Positions 1 through 12,676 of a DNA stretch of 64,000 nt are shown in pieces; position 1 is the stretch's first letter; every line of letters starts with the position of its first letter. The notes beneath the pieces were generated by a model. It was not told where the DNA came from. It searched no databases and worked only from the letters and a program-made list of their open reading frames with translations. The DNA is from Fulvimonas sp. R45 (GTDB lineage: Bacteria > Pseudomonadota > Gammaproteobacteria > Xanthomonadales > Rhodanobacteraceae). A program made the position numbers and the translations under genes. The stretch covers positions 1 through 64,000 of the forward strand of contig NZ_JASERU010000001.1 in NCBI RefSeq assembly GCF_030504985.1, in the 5' to 3' direction.

Positions 1-47
1 TCGTCCACCACCGCCTCGCCACCATCGACATGCGCGAGGCCGACTAG
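1..47 (+). CDS. 3' end of an unidentified gene
   Basis: Only the last 14 codons are inside the window; the peptide reads VHHRLATIDMREAD and stops at TAG (45-47). The codon pattern looks coding. I do not recognise the family. Because the sequence just after it looks like an insertion-sequence terminus, it could be the end of a transposase or helper protein, but that is a guess. Confidence 0.35.
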   Translation, partial: VHHRLATIDMREAD

Positions 48-49
48 AC

Positions 50-105
50 TGTTACCCATGTCCTGGCACGGGTGTAACCCATCTCCCCGGTCCATACAGG
101 CCAGC
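50..105. repeat. Tandem TGTnACCCAT motif, possible IS terminus
   Basis: TGTTACCCAT (50-59) and TGTAACCCAT (73-82) occur 23 bp apart, and each is followed closely by a C-rich stretch ending CCCGG or CCTGG. Multiple short terminal repeats of this style are typical of IS21-like and similar element ends. No second end is visible because the window starts inside the upstream gene. Confidence 0.3.
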
Positions 106-225
106 AAAGAGAAGTAGCTCGGGCGCCGGCAGGCGCCCGAAAGCCCGCCGCAGGCGAGCAACCTGGCGACCAAGCCAATACAAAAAACCAATGGAGGGCG
201 GCGCAAGACCCGCCCCTCATCCCGA

Positions 226-248
226 CCTTCTCCCCGAAGGGGAGAAGG
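226..248. repeat. Perfect GC-rich palindrome
   Basis: A 10-bp perfect inverted repeat with a GAA loop (CCTTCTCCCC / GGGGAGAAGG). It lies 27 bp downstream of the stop codon of the respiratory operon, so it may end that transcript. It also resembles the dispersed intergenic palindromes at 12367-12392 and 47456-47533. Confidence 0.5.
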
Positions 249-274
249 AGCAAGAGAACTGCACCGTGAGGCCA

Positions 275-577
275 TCACGGCCAGGGCGCCGGCACCCCCA
301 CCCGCGTGAAGTAATCCGCCAGCGTGATCCCCACCAGCAACGCCAGCCACGCGAAACCCAGCCCCGCCAGGATGCGCAGCAACGGATGCCCGTGCCGCAG
401 GCGCATGAACACCGCCATCACCACCAGCGTCTTGGCCACCGAGATCGCCAATCCCAGCGCCAGGTTGAACCGTCCCAGCGGCAGCACCCCCAGCCACGTG
501 GTCAGCGCCAGCAGCAACAACAGCGCCAGCAACGCCAGCAGGTGGCTGCGCAGCGAGGGCACGTGCGGCGCGTTCAT
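275..577 (-). CDS. ctaF: Cytochrome c oxidase subunit IV-like protein (CtaF)
   Basis: This 100-residue protein has three predicted membrane segments and fits the prokaryotic subunit IV (COX4_pro) family that accompanies caa3 and A2-type oxidases. It is the last gene of the 12-gene operon; its ATG overlaps the stop of subunit III by 4 bp (ATGA). The family is thought to stabilise the oxidase; it carries no redox centre and none is visible here. Confidence 0.85.
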   Translation of the reverse strand: MNAPHVPSLRSHLLALLALLLLLALTTWLGVLPLGRFNLALGLAISVAKTLVVMAVFMRLRHGHPLLRILAGLGFAWLALLVGITLADYFTRVGVPAPWP

Positions 578-1220
578 CCGGCCCGCCCCACCAGGTAGAC
601 CAGCGGAAAGACGAAGATCCACACGATGTCCACCAGGTGCCAGTACAGCGCCGCCAGTTCCACCGGCGTGAAATACGTCGCACGGAACCGGCCGCGCGCG
701 TTGCGTAGCGCCATCACCAGCATCAGCACCACGCCCACCAGCACGTGCACGCTGTGCAGCCCGGTGATCGCGAAGTACAGGTAGAAGAAGAACTCCATCT
801 TCCCCGCCAGCGGCCCGTCCTGGGTGTAGCGTAGGCCGGGCACCAGGCCCTCGCGGTATTCGTCGGTGTACTCGAAGCCGTGCATCACCAGGAAGGTTGC
901 GCCCAGCGCCGCGGTCAGCACCAGCAACCGGGTGGCCGCACGCCGCCCGCCCAGCTGCACGTCGCGCAGAGCCAGCGCCGCGGCGCAGCTGCTGGCGAGC
1001 AGCACGCCGGTCTCGATCGCGCCCATCGGCAGGTCGGTGTGCCGGCTGCCGGCGGCGAAGGCGTCCGGGAAGCGCCAGCGGCACACCGCGTAGCCGGCGA
1101 ACAGCACGCCGAAGAACAGCACCTCGGTGACCAGGAACGCCCACATGCCCAGCACCGCGGCCGTGCGCTGCTGCGTCGGGTCGTCGAACTGCGGCGCATG
1201 CGCCAGAGGCTGCGGCGTGC

Positions 1221-1224
<4 letters not shown>
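574..1224 (-). CDS. ctaE: Cytochrome c oxidase subunit III (CtaE)
   Basis: A 216-residue membrane protein with five to six hydrophobic segments. It has typical subunit III blocks: [14 protein letters not shown] near residue 26, a central [19 protein letters not shown] and a C-terminal [18 protein letters not shown]. Subunit III stabilises the catalytic core and supports proton uptake. The short form lacking the first two helices is usual in caa3 oxidases. The start overlaps the ctaD stop by 4 bp (ATGA). Confidence 0.95.
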
Positions 1225-2820
<1,596 letters not shown>

Positions 2821-2834
<14 letters not shown>

Positions 2835-3762
2835 GGCCCTGCCCTCCTTCCACCTCGAGCGACTTGACGTAGGCGATCAGCGCCAGGATGTCCTCCTCGC
2901 CGATGCGGCCCTGGTAGCTGGGCATGATCGGCGCGTAGCCCGCCGCCACCTGGCTGCGCGGCAGCACGATGGAGTCGTGCAGGTAGCGATCGTCGGCGCG
3001 CACCACGCTGCCGTCGGACAGCGGCACCGGCGCGCCGTACAGGCCGCGCAGGTCCGGCGCGTGCACGCCCGAACCGGGGTCGTGGCAGCCGCTGCAGCCG
3101 AAGCGACGGAACAGCTCCGCCCCGCGCGCGGCCAGGCCCGGCGACGACTGCGCGTGCAGCCAGCGCGCGTAGTCCGCCGGCGCCATCGCCACCACGCTGC
3201 CGCGCATGCTGGGGTGGCCCACGCCGCAGTACTCGGAACAGAACAGCGGAAAGCGGCCCGCGCGCGTGGCGGTGAACCACAGCTCGGTATAGCGGCCTGG
3301 CAGCACGTCCTGCTTCACCCGGAACGCCGGCACGTAGAAGCTGTGCACCACGTCCTGCGAGATCATCACCAGCCGCACCGGCTGGCCCAGCGGCACGTGC
3401 AGGGTGTCGATCTCGCGCGTGCCGTCCGGGTGCTGCACGCGCCACATCCACTGCTTGGCCACGATGTAGACCGGCACGCTGTCCGCCGGCGGCGTGCGCA
3501 GCTTCGCCCACAGCCCGATGCTCCAGCCGAAGATGCCCAGGAACAGCGCGAACGGCACCAGCGTCCAGGCCAGCTCCACGCCCAGCCGGGTGTTGCCGCC
3601 CTCGCGGTCGGCCGCGTGGCCGCGCCGGTAGCGGATGCAGAACGCGAACATCACCGCGAACACGCCTATCGCCACCGCACCGCACAGCAGCAGCATGGCG
3701 TCGAACAGATGGTCGACGGCCGGCGCATAGCTGGACGCCTGCGGCAGCGACGACGCGCTCAT
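2821..3762 (-). CDS. ctaC: Cytochrome c oxidase subunit II with fused cytochrome c (caa3)
   Basis: A 313-residue protein with two N-terminal membrane hairpin helices (about 20-45 and 62-85). The periplasmic CuA domain has ligands His140, Cys175, Cys179, His183 and Met186 (motif CSEYCGVGH). The C-terminal cytochrome c domain has CSGCH at 223-227. The fusion defines a caa3 oxidase: electrons enter the fused heme c, pass to CuA and then to subunit I. The ATG overlaps the SCO stop codon (ATGA). Confidence 0.96.
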
Positions 3763-4565
3763 GCGCCCCTCCGGCTGCGTCGCTGCAGCCAGCCCAGCCA
3801 CAGCAGCAGCGCCAGCAGCGAGGCGCTGCCCAGGTACGCCATCACGCGCGTGACCACCACCGTGTAGCGCCCGGTGGCCGGGTCGTAGCCGCAGCACAGC
3901 AGCACCAGCCGGTCCACCAGGTGCCCCAGCAGGTGGTGCGAGGCGGCGGCCACCGAAAGCTGCAAGGTACGTGGCGGGTAGTCGAGGCCGAGCAGGTACT
4001 GGCTCACCCGCCCGCGGTCGCTCACCACCACCGCGCCGGCCGGGTGCACGAACTGTTGCAGCCGCGGGTCGTACTCGTAGCGGAAGCCCACTGCCTGCGC
4101 CAGCGCGCGTACCGCCACCGCGTCGCCGCGCAGGAAGCGCCATGACGATGCCTCCGCGCGCGGCGCCATCGCTGCCAGCATGGCGCGGCTGTGGCGCGCG
4201 TCGGCGATGGTCTCGCGCGGGTCGATGCTGACGAACAGCACGTCCACGTCCGCGCCTGGCCGCAGCTTGGCGCGCACCAGCGCGTGCGCCAGCGCCTGCA
4301 TCGAGGCGTCGCACAGGTTGGGGCAGCGGAAGTAGCCCAGCATCAGCAGCGCGGGACGGTCGCCGATCCAGCGCGCCAGGCTGGCTTCGTGGCCGTCGGC
4401 GTCCACGAAGCGCGCGTCCAGCGGCAGCGTGGCGCCCAGCTTCTGGTCGAAGCCCGCGCGTTGCGACAGGTTCGCCGGCGGCGGTGGCGGCTGCGCCGGG
4501 CGCGCCGCGATGCCCGTCGACAACACCAGCAGCAAGGCCGGCCAGGCGAAGCGCGGCGTCTTCAT
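3759..4565 (-). CDS. SCO1/SenC copper chaperone for the CuA site
   Basis: A 268-residue SCO-family protein that delivers copper to CuA of subunit II. It has an N-terminal signal/anchor, a thioredoxin fold with the copper-binding CxxxC (Cys81-Pro-Asn-Leu-Cys85) and the third ligand His174 in FVHPAG. Unusually, the C-terminus (about 235-260) is a second hydrophobic segment followed by an Arg-rich tail, so the protein may be anchored at both ends. It sits directly upstream of its client gene and is coupled to both neighbours by ATGA overlaps. Confidence 0.93.
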   Translation of the reverse strand: MKTPRFAWPALLLVLSTGIAARPAQPPPPPANLSQRAGFDQKLGATLPLDARFVDADGHEASLARWIGDRPALLMLGYFRCPNLCDASMQALAHALVRAKLRPGADVDVLFVSIDPRETIADARHSRAMLAAMAPRAEASSWRFLRGDAVAVRALAQAVGFRYEYDPRLQQFVHPAGAVVVSDRGRVSQYLLGLDYPPRTLQLSVAAASHHLLGHLVDRLVLLCCGYDPATGRYTVVVTRVMAYLGSASLLALLLWLGWLQRRSRRGA

Positions 4566-4963
4566 CGCGCCCTCCCCGGGCGATGCGACGCCGCCTCGGC
4601 CGCCGTCGCCGCCGTGCCGGCCGGGGCGGGCCCGGCAGGCGCTTCCGCACTGGCGCTGGCCGCCACCCGTTGCATCGCACGCCGTATCGGAATGTGCGCG
4701 ATGCCATGCGCGTGGTCCACCCAGCCCCAGCTTTCCAGCCGGCTGATCTGCGCGCGCTCCACCGCATGGCGCTCACGCGCCGGGTCGGGCAGCAGCCGCG
4801 GCGCCGGCGGCACCATCGATGCCGGCACGGTCTGCGCGGGCGGCACCAGCCGCCGCCACAGCAGGTAGACCACCGCCAGCATCGCCAGCAGGATCGCGCC
4901 CGACCACGCCGCGGTGAGCAGCAGCGCGCGCTGGTCCAGGTGATGGTTCTCGTGGCCGCTCAC
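4562..4963 (-). CDS. Small membrane-anchored protein of the ACIII-oxidase operon
   Basis: 133 residues from a GTG start that overlaps the actF stop (GTGA). One hydrophobic segment lies at about 15-35, followed by a soluble Pro/Ala-rich part with a conserved-looking WGWVDHAHGIAHIPI block near residue 85. Small proteins with a WGWVD...GIAHIPI motif are, from memory, frequent beside SCO and cox genes, but their function is not known to me. A role in assembly is inferred from position only. Confidence 0.75.
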   Translation of the reverse strand: MSGHENHHLDQRALLLTAAWSGAILLAMLAVVYLLWRRLVPPAQTVPASMVPPAPRLLPDPARERHAVERAQISRLESWGWVDHAHGIAHIPIRRAMQRVAASASAEAPAGPAPAGTAATAAEAASHRPGRAR

Positions 4964-6042
4964 GCCAGGCTCTCCAGCGCCGCCCAGCGGCTGCGCTCGC
5001 GGCGCAGGGCGGCGCGCCAGGCCAACGCCCCCAGCGCCAGCATGCCGAGGAACACCAGCGCGGCGCCGGCCGCCGCGGTGACGCCATCCGGCGCCATGCC
5101 GGGCAGCACCAGCCACAGCGCGTTCAGGCCCTGCGCCAGCACCACCACGCCGGCCACCCAGGCCAGCGCGCGCCGCGACGACTTCACCCGTCCGTACAGC
5201 AGCGCGGCGAACGGCAGCACCAGGCCCACCCCGACCAGGGCCAGCGCCACGCCGCCCCAGCCGCCGCGCAGGCGCGGCAGGTACCAGGCGGTCTCGGCGG
5301 GCAGGTCGGCGACCCAGGCGGTGAGGTAGTCCATGAAGGCCACGTAGGCCCAGCCCAGCACCAGCGCCAGCAGCAGGTTGCCGCAGTCGCGCGCCACCGC
5401 GTCGGCGTCGCCGCGCGGGCCGGCGCGCGACGCGCACAGCGCCAGCGCGAACGCCAGCAGGGCCTGCGCGCTGAACAGCAGCAGGCCGATGTCGGTGGAA
5501 TGCCAGCGCGGCACCAGCGACATGATCCAGTCCACCGCGGCCACGAAGCTGGTGACGGCCAGCACGATCAGGCCCGCGGCGGCCTGCCCCTGCCGCCACG
5601 GCCGCCGCCGCGCCACGCCGGCGGCCAGCCAGCCCCACAGCGCCAGGCACAGCAGCGTGCGCAGCAGGAAGGCCGGCAGGTTGAGGTACCAGTGCTGGCG
5701 CGCCAGCTCCGGATCGCCCGCCGCGCCGCCCAGCCAGGGGAACAGCCAGTGCATGCCGGCCAGCAACGGCAGCACCGCCAGCGCCACCCACGGCAGCAGG
5801 CGCGCGCCGGCGGCCAGTTCCGAGCCCAGCCGCCGCCCCCAGGCGCCGCCGGTGAGCACGTGCACGAACACCAGCGACATGCTGCCCAGCGCCACCGCCA
5901 GTCCCAGCAGCCACGCCGCCAGGTAGGCGCCCAGCGCGGCGCGCAGCCCGTCGCCGGCGAGCAGGAAGCCGGCCACCACCAGCGCCAGCGGCGGCAGCCA
6001 CGCCAGGCGTGCGAGGTTCCGCAGGGGCGGCCGGCCGGCCAT
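4960..6042 (-). CDS. actF: Alternative complex III subunit ActF (integral membrane)
   Basis: A 360-residue polytopic protein with about ten hydrophobic stretches, in the actF position of an act operon. ActF is a membrane subunit of alternative complex III (quinol:cytochrome c/oxidase oxidoreductase) and is related in fold to half of the NrfD-like subunit. The start overlaps the actE stop by one base (TGATG), so translation is coupled. Confidence 0.88.
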   Translation of the reverse strand: MAGRPPLRNLARLAWLPPLALVVAGFLLAGDGLRAALGAYLAAWLLGLAVALGSMSLVFVHVLTGGAWGRRLGSELAAGARLLPWVALAVLPLLAGMHWLFPWLGGAAGDPELARQHWYLNLPAFLLRTLLCLALWGWLAAGVARRRPWRQGQAAAGLIVLAVTSFVAAVDWIMSLVPRWHSTDIGLLLFSAQALLAFALALCASRAGPRGDADAVARDCGNLLLALVLGWAYVAFMDYLTAWVADLPAETAWYLPRLRGGWGGVALALVGVGLVLPFAALLYGRVKSSRRALAWVAGVVVLAQGLNALWLVLPGMAPDGVTAAAGAALVFLGMLALGALAWRAALRRERSRWAALESLA

Positions 6043-6614
6043 CAGCGCACGCTCCCCGCCAGGTGCGCCAGGTCGTCCGGCCCCAGCCGCGACACCGGCG
6101 CGTGCTGGCTGAGCTGCAGCGCGCGTACGTAGGCGGCGATGGCGCGGCGGTCGCGCGCGTCCACGCGGTCGCCGTAGGGATACATGACGCCGTAGCCGTC
6201 GCGGATCACCTCGGCGATGCGCGCCTGCGACAGCGCCAGCAGGCGCGGCTCGGTGTAGGACGGCGGCGCGGGAAAGCCGCGCTGCGCGACCAGCCCATCG
6301 CCCTGCCCGTCCAGCCCGTGGCAGGGCGCGCAGTAGATGTCGTAGCGCTCGCGGCCGCGCCGCAGCAAGGCCATGCCGGACAGCGGCGCGGCGACTGCCT
6401 TGCGCCGGCCGCTGGACGCGCCCGCCCACTCGCCCTGCGCCAGCGGCACGGTGCCGGCCGGCGGCGCCTGCGCCGCGGCGCCGTCGGGGAACAGCGGGCT
6501 GGCTGCGCCGGGCTTGTACTTCGGCTGCGCGTACATGTCGTGCATCGCGCGCTCGCAGCCCGCGGTGGCGCCCAGCGCGCAGGCCAGCAGCAGCCATCGC
6601 GACGGCCGCCTCAT
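6042..6614 (-). CDS. actE: Alternative complex III subunit ActE, monoheme cytochrome c lipoprotein
   Basis: A 190-residue protein with a lipoprotein signal (ALGATAGC, Cys20) and one heme c site (CAPCH near residue 102) in a class I cytochrome c domain. A distal Met in GVMYPYGD is the likely sixth ligand. ActE passes electrons from the complex, here most likely to the heme c of the co-encoded caa3 oxidase. The ATG overlaps the actD stop (ATGA). Confidence 0.93.
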   Translation of the reverse strand: MRRPSRWLLLACALGATAGCERAMHDMYAQPKYKPGAASPLFPDGAAAQAPPAGTVPLAQGEWAGASSGRRKAVAAPLSGMALLRRGRERYDIYCAPCHGLDGQGDGLVAQRGFPAPPSYTEPRLLALSQARIAEVIRDGYGVMYPYGDRVDARDRRAIAAYVRALQLSQHAPVSRLGPDDLAHLAGSVR

Positions 6615-7147
6615 CGCGCCAGCTCCTGCGCGTGCGCCGGCTGCAGCGGCGCCAGCAGCGCGGCGAGGCGCTCGGCGTCGTAGTGCGGATCGCGCCCGCG
6701 CACCACCAGCACGAACAGGTCCTGGCTGGCGCGCCCGAAGCACGCCGCGTCGAACACCGGGTGATGCAGCCGCGGCAGGCGGTTGCCCACCAGCATCGCC
6801 AGCACCGCGCCCAGCGCCGCGAACAGGAACATCATCTCCAGCGCCGGCGGCAGGAAGGCCGGCCAGCTCGCGTACGGCCGGCCGCCCACGCGGATCGGGT
6901 AGTCGATCGCCGCCGAGTAGTACTCCAGCGCCAGCATGCCCAGGCCGCCGAGCAAGCCGCCGATCAGCGCCCAGCCGCGCACGTGGTCCGCGCGCGCGGG
7001 CAGCAGCACGTCCAGCTCGTCCAGCGGATACGGCGTGTAGGCGTCGATGCGACGGTAACCCGCCGTGCGCAGCCGGCGCAGCGCATCGAGCAGCGCGCCG
7101 GGCGCGCACCAGGCGGCGAGGTAGCCGTAGGCGTCGCGCCGCTTCAT
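6611..7147 (-). CDS. actD: Alternative complex III subunit ActD (DUF3341)
   Basis: A 178-residue protein of the DUF3341 family. The soluble N-terminus contains DAYTPYPLDEL, the family hallmark, and is followed by two membrane helices (about 58-80 and 100-125). ActD is a non-redox structural subunit of ACIII. ATGA overlaps on both sides keep it within the coupled operon. Confidence 0.93.
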   Translation of the reverse strand: MKRRDAYGYLAAWCAPGALLDALRRLRTAGYRRIDAYTPYPLDELDVLLPARADHVRGWALIGGLLGGLGMLALEYYSAAIDYPIRVGGRPYASWPAFLPPALEMMFLFAALGAVLAMLVGNRLPRLHHPVFDAACFGRASQDLFVLVVRGRDPHYDAERLAALLAPLQPAHAQELAR

Positions 7148-8498
7148 GCGCGTGCCTCCTCCGCCGCGAGCCGGCGCAGCTCGAACATCGACAGCACCGG
7201 CAGCCAGCGCACGAACAGCAGGAACAGCAGCAGGAACAGCCCCACCGAGCCGGCCAGGAAGGCGTAGTCCCAGAACGTGGCGTGGAACAGGCCGGTGCTC
7301 GACGGCAGGAAGCCGCGGTACAGGCTGTCCACGATCAGCATGAAGCGCTCCAGCCACATGCCGGCCAGCACCAGCACGCCGATCGCGAACAGCGCCGCCT
7401 CGCAGCGCCGCACCCGCGGCCACCACAGCGCCTGGATCGACACCACATTGCAGCCCACCACGGTCCAGAACACCCAGGCGTAGGCGCCGCCGACGCGCGC
7501 GGCGAGCGCGGCCAGCTCGTGGCGGTCGCCGCCGTAGCAGGCCATGAAGATCTCGGCCGCGTAGCTGTAGTCCACCACCAGCCCCGCCGCCAGCACCATC
7601 TTCGCCAGCCGGTCGAGGTGGATCTCGCGGATGTAGTCGCCCAGCCCGAACCAGCGCCGCAGCGGGACGCCCAGCACCAGCGCCATGGCGAAGCCGGAGA
7701 ACAGCGCGCCGGCGACGAAGAACGGCGGAAACAGCGTGGAATGCCAGCCCGGCAGCAGCCCCTCGGAAAAATCCAGCGCCACCATGCTGTGCACCGAGAA
7801 CACCAGCGGCACCGCCAGCCCCGCCAGCACCAGGCTGAGCGTGCGGTAGCGCCGCCAGTGCCGCGCCTCGCCGCGCCAGCCCAGCGCCAGCAGGCCGTAG
7901 CCCACCTGCTTCGCGCGCGTGGCGGCGCGGTCGCGCAGCGTGGCCAGGTCGGGCAGCAGGCCCACGTACCAGTACATCAGCGAGACCAGCAGGTAGGCCA
8001 GGATGGCGAAGAAGTCCCAGGTCAGCGCGCTGCGCCACTGCGGCCACACGCCCATGCGGTCGGGGTACGGCGCCAGCCAGTAGAAGAACCACGGTCGGCC
8101 CAGGTGCAGGATCGGGAACAGCCCCGACACCGATACCGCGAACACCGTCATCGACTCGGCGTAGCGGCTCAGCGGCGAGCGCCACGGCTGCCGGGTGAGG
8201 TACAGCGCCGCGGAGATGAAGGTGCCGGCCATGCCGATCGCGATCCACCACACGTAGTCGGCGATCGCGAACGCCCACGCCACCGGGATGTTCACGCCCC
8301 AGATGCCGACGCCGCGCACCAGCAGCACCGCGATGCCTACGCCCAGCAACGCGGTGAGCGCCAGCGCGGCCAGCGTGGCGAGGCGCCATGCCCGGCCGCC
8401 GCGCGGGCGCAGCGCCAGCCCGGCCACCTTCGCGCTGATCGCCGCCGGAGTCTGCCCGGGCGCGATCAGCGCGTGCGGCGCGAGGGCGTCGCGCCCGC

Positions 8499-8502
<4 letters not shown>
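7144..8502 (-). CDS. actC: Alternative complex III subunit ActC (NrfD/PsrC-like)
   Basis: A 452-residue integral membrane protein of the NrfD/polysulfide-reductase membrane-subunit family with about ten helices. It is the quinol-binding membrane core of ACIII and receives the actB iron-sulfur protein on the periplasmic side. Motifs such as WWIAIGMAGTF and FSVHSMVALDF match the family. The start overlaps the actB stop (ATGA). Confidence 0.94.
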
Positions 8503-11405
<2,903 letters not shown>

Positions 11406-11422
11406 CACCCCGGGCGGCAGCC

Positions 11423-12070
11423 TCAGCGGTGGCATACCGAGCAGTCCGTCAGGCGCGCCGTGTCGATGCGGTAGGCGCGCACCAGCCGCAGGCCCAGCCG
11501 CCGTTGGTCCCTGGCATGCCAGTCCAGGTCGAACACGCGCTCGCGCGGGCGCAGGTATTTCTGCGGGTCGCGGTGGCAGTCCAGGCACCACTTCATCGAC
11601 AGCGGCACCACGCGGCGCGTCAGCGGCATGCGGTCCACGCGGCCGTGGCAGGTGACGCAACCCACGCCCTTGGCGACATGGATGCTGTGGTCGAAGTAGA
11701 CGAAGTCCGGCAGCTGGTACACCCGGTTCCAGTGCAGCGCGCGTCCGCTGCGCCAGCTGTCCACGACGGGGCGGAGCATCGGGGTGTCGGTGAACAGTTG
11801 CGAATGGCAGGTCATGCAGGTCGAGATCGGCGGCAGGCCGGCGAAGGCCGAGGTCTCCACATCGGCGTGGCAATAGCGGCAGTCGATGCCGTCGTCGCCG
11901 ACGTGGTGCTTGTGGCTGAACGGCACCGGCTGCGCCACCGGCTCGCCGAGGCGGTGCGGGTCGCCCGTCATCCCGCGCCAGGCCAGGCAGCCGCCCACGA
12001 TCAGCACCAGCACGCCGAGCAGCGCCAGCCGGGCGCGGAACCCGAAGCGTGGATGGAAGACCTGGCTCAT
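11423..12070 (-). CDS. actA: Alternative complex III subunit ActA, pentaheme cytochrome c
   Basis: A 215-residue protein, first gene of the operon. One N-terminal membrane anchor (about 13-31) is followed by five heme c motifs: CRYCH (64-68), CMTCH (85-89), CVTCH (138-142), CLDCH (162-166) and CSVCH (210-214). This matches the five-heme ActA that links ACIII to its electron acceptor. No Shine-Dalgarno sequence is obvious upstream; MSQVFHPRF was chosen because longer in-frame starts give non-homologous basic sequence. Confidence 0.92.
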   Translation of the reverse strand: MSQVFHPRFGFRARLALLGVLVLIVGGCLAWRGMTGDPHRLGEPVAQPVPFSHKHHVGDDGIDCRYCHADVETSAFAGLPPISTCMTCHSQLFTDTPMLRPVVDSWRSGRALHWNRVYQLPDFVYFDHSIHVAKGVGCVTCHGRVDRMPLTRRVVPLSMKWCLDCHRDPQKYLRPRERVFDLDWHARDQRRLGLRLVRAYRIDTARLTDCSVCHR

Positions 12071-12473
12071 CGCGGGTCTGGATGCCGTGCTCCGTCGGTC
12101 GGGAGGCCCGAACCTAGGGGCGTATCGGTGAAAGGCGGGCAGAACCGGCGTGCACGTCGCGGCAAGGCGCCTGCGTGATGGGCGCGTGCCCGTCATCCCG
12201 GCTCAGGCACGCTGCTGTCCGAATGATTTCGAATACCCACAACGTATGCGCTGCATGTCCGGCATCCAGTAGCCGGATGCATCCCACTTGTGGGAGAGGG
12301 TGGCGACAGCCGGGAGAGGGCCAGTGCGGAGCGTGGCGTGGCGGCGCTGCCGGGCCCTCTCCCCAACCCCTCCCCCGCAAGCGGGAGAGGGGCTTTTGGA
12401 CACACCGCGCATGTGATGAGGGGCAAAAAACCTTCACGTACGTGTCAGACGGCAAGGCCTAGCGTGCGGCGCC
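12071..12473. other. Intergenic region upstream of the respiratory operon
   Basis: About 400 bp between the divergent actA and the small ORF at 12474. It holds the imperfect palindrome at 12367-12392 and the related half-motif GGGAGAGGG near 12293. The operon promoter must lie here, but I see no clear -35/-10 pair. No convincing gene is present. Confidence 0.5.
12367..12392. repeat. GC-rich dispersed palindrome with GCAAGC centre
   Basis: A 12-bp stem with one mismatch and an AA loop (CCCCTCCCCCGC / GCGGGAGAGGGG), followed by CTTTT. It is of the same style as 226-248 and 47456-47477. Such elements are widespread between genes in Xanthomonadales; this copy could also terminate transcription. 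Confidence 0.5.
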
Positions 12474-12641
12474 ATGGCAAGGCATCGACGCAAATGGCGA
12501 CGCATCGCCTGGGCGGTCTTCGTGGTCGCCCTGGTCGCGATCCTCCTGCTCGGCGCGTGGCGCGCGGTGCTGTACCACCGCAACGGCGTGCACCCGTCGA
12601 ACGGCAACGTGCCGCCGGCATCCTCGATGGCTTCGCCCTGA
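12474..12641 (+). CDS. Tiny single-pass membrane protein (hypothetical)
   Basis: A 55-residue ORF. It has a strongly basic N-terminus (MARHRRKWRR), one clean 18-residue hydrophobic helix (about 11-28) and a short Pro/Ser-rich tail. The positive-inside layout suggests an N-in membrane protein. It is convergent with the glucose dehydrogenase gene and ends 35 bp before it. No family was recognised; the coding claim rests on the helix and third-position GC. Confidence 0.45.
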   Translation: MARHRRKWRRIAWAVFVVALVAILLLGAWRAVLYHRNGVHPSNGNVPPASSMASP

Positions 12642-12676
12642 AACGGGCGGGCGCCGCATCGGCCAGGCCGCGCCGC

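Noticed and set aside
63-78. TGGCACGGGTGTAAC near the window start
   Set aside because: The -12 GC is absent, and the sequence is better explained as part of the repeated TGTnACCCAT region.
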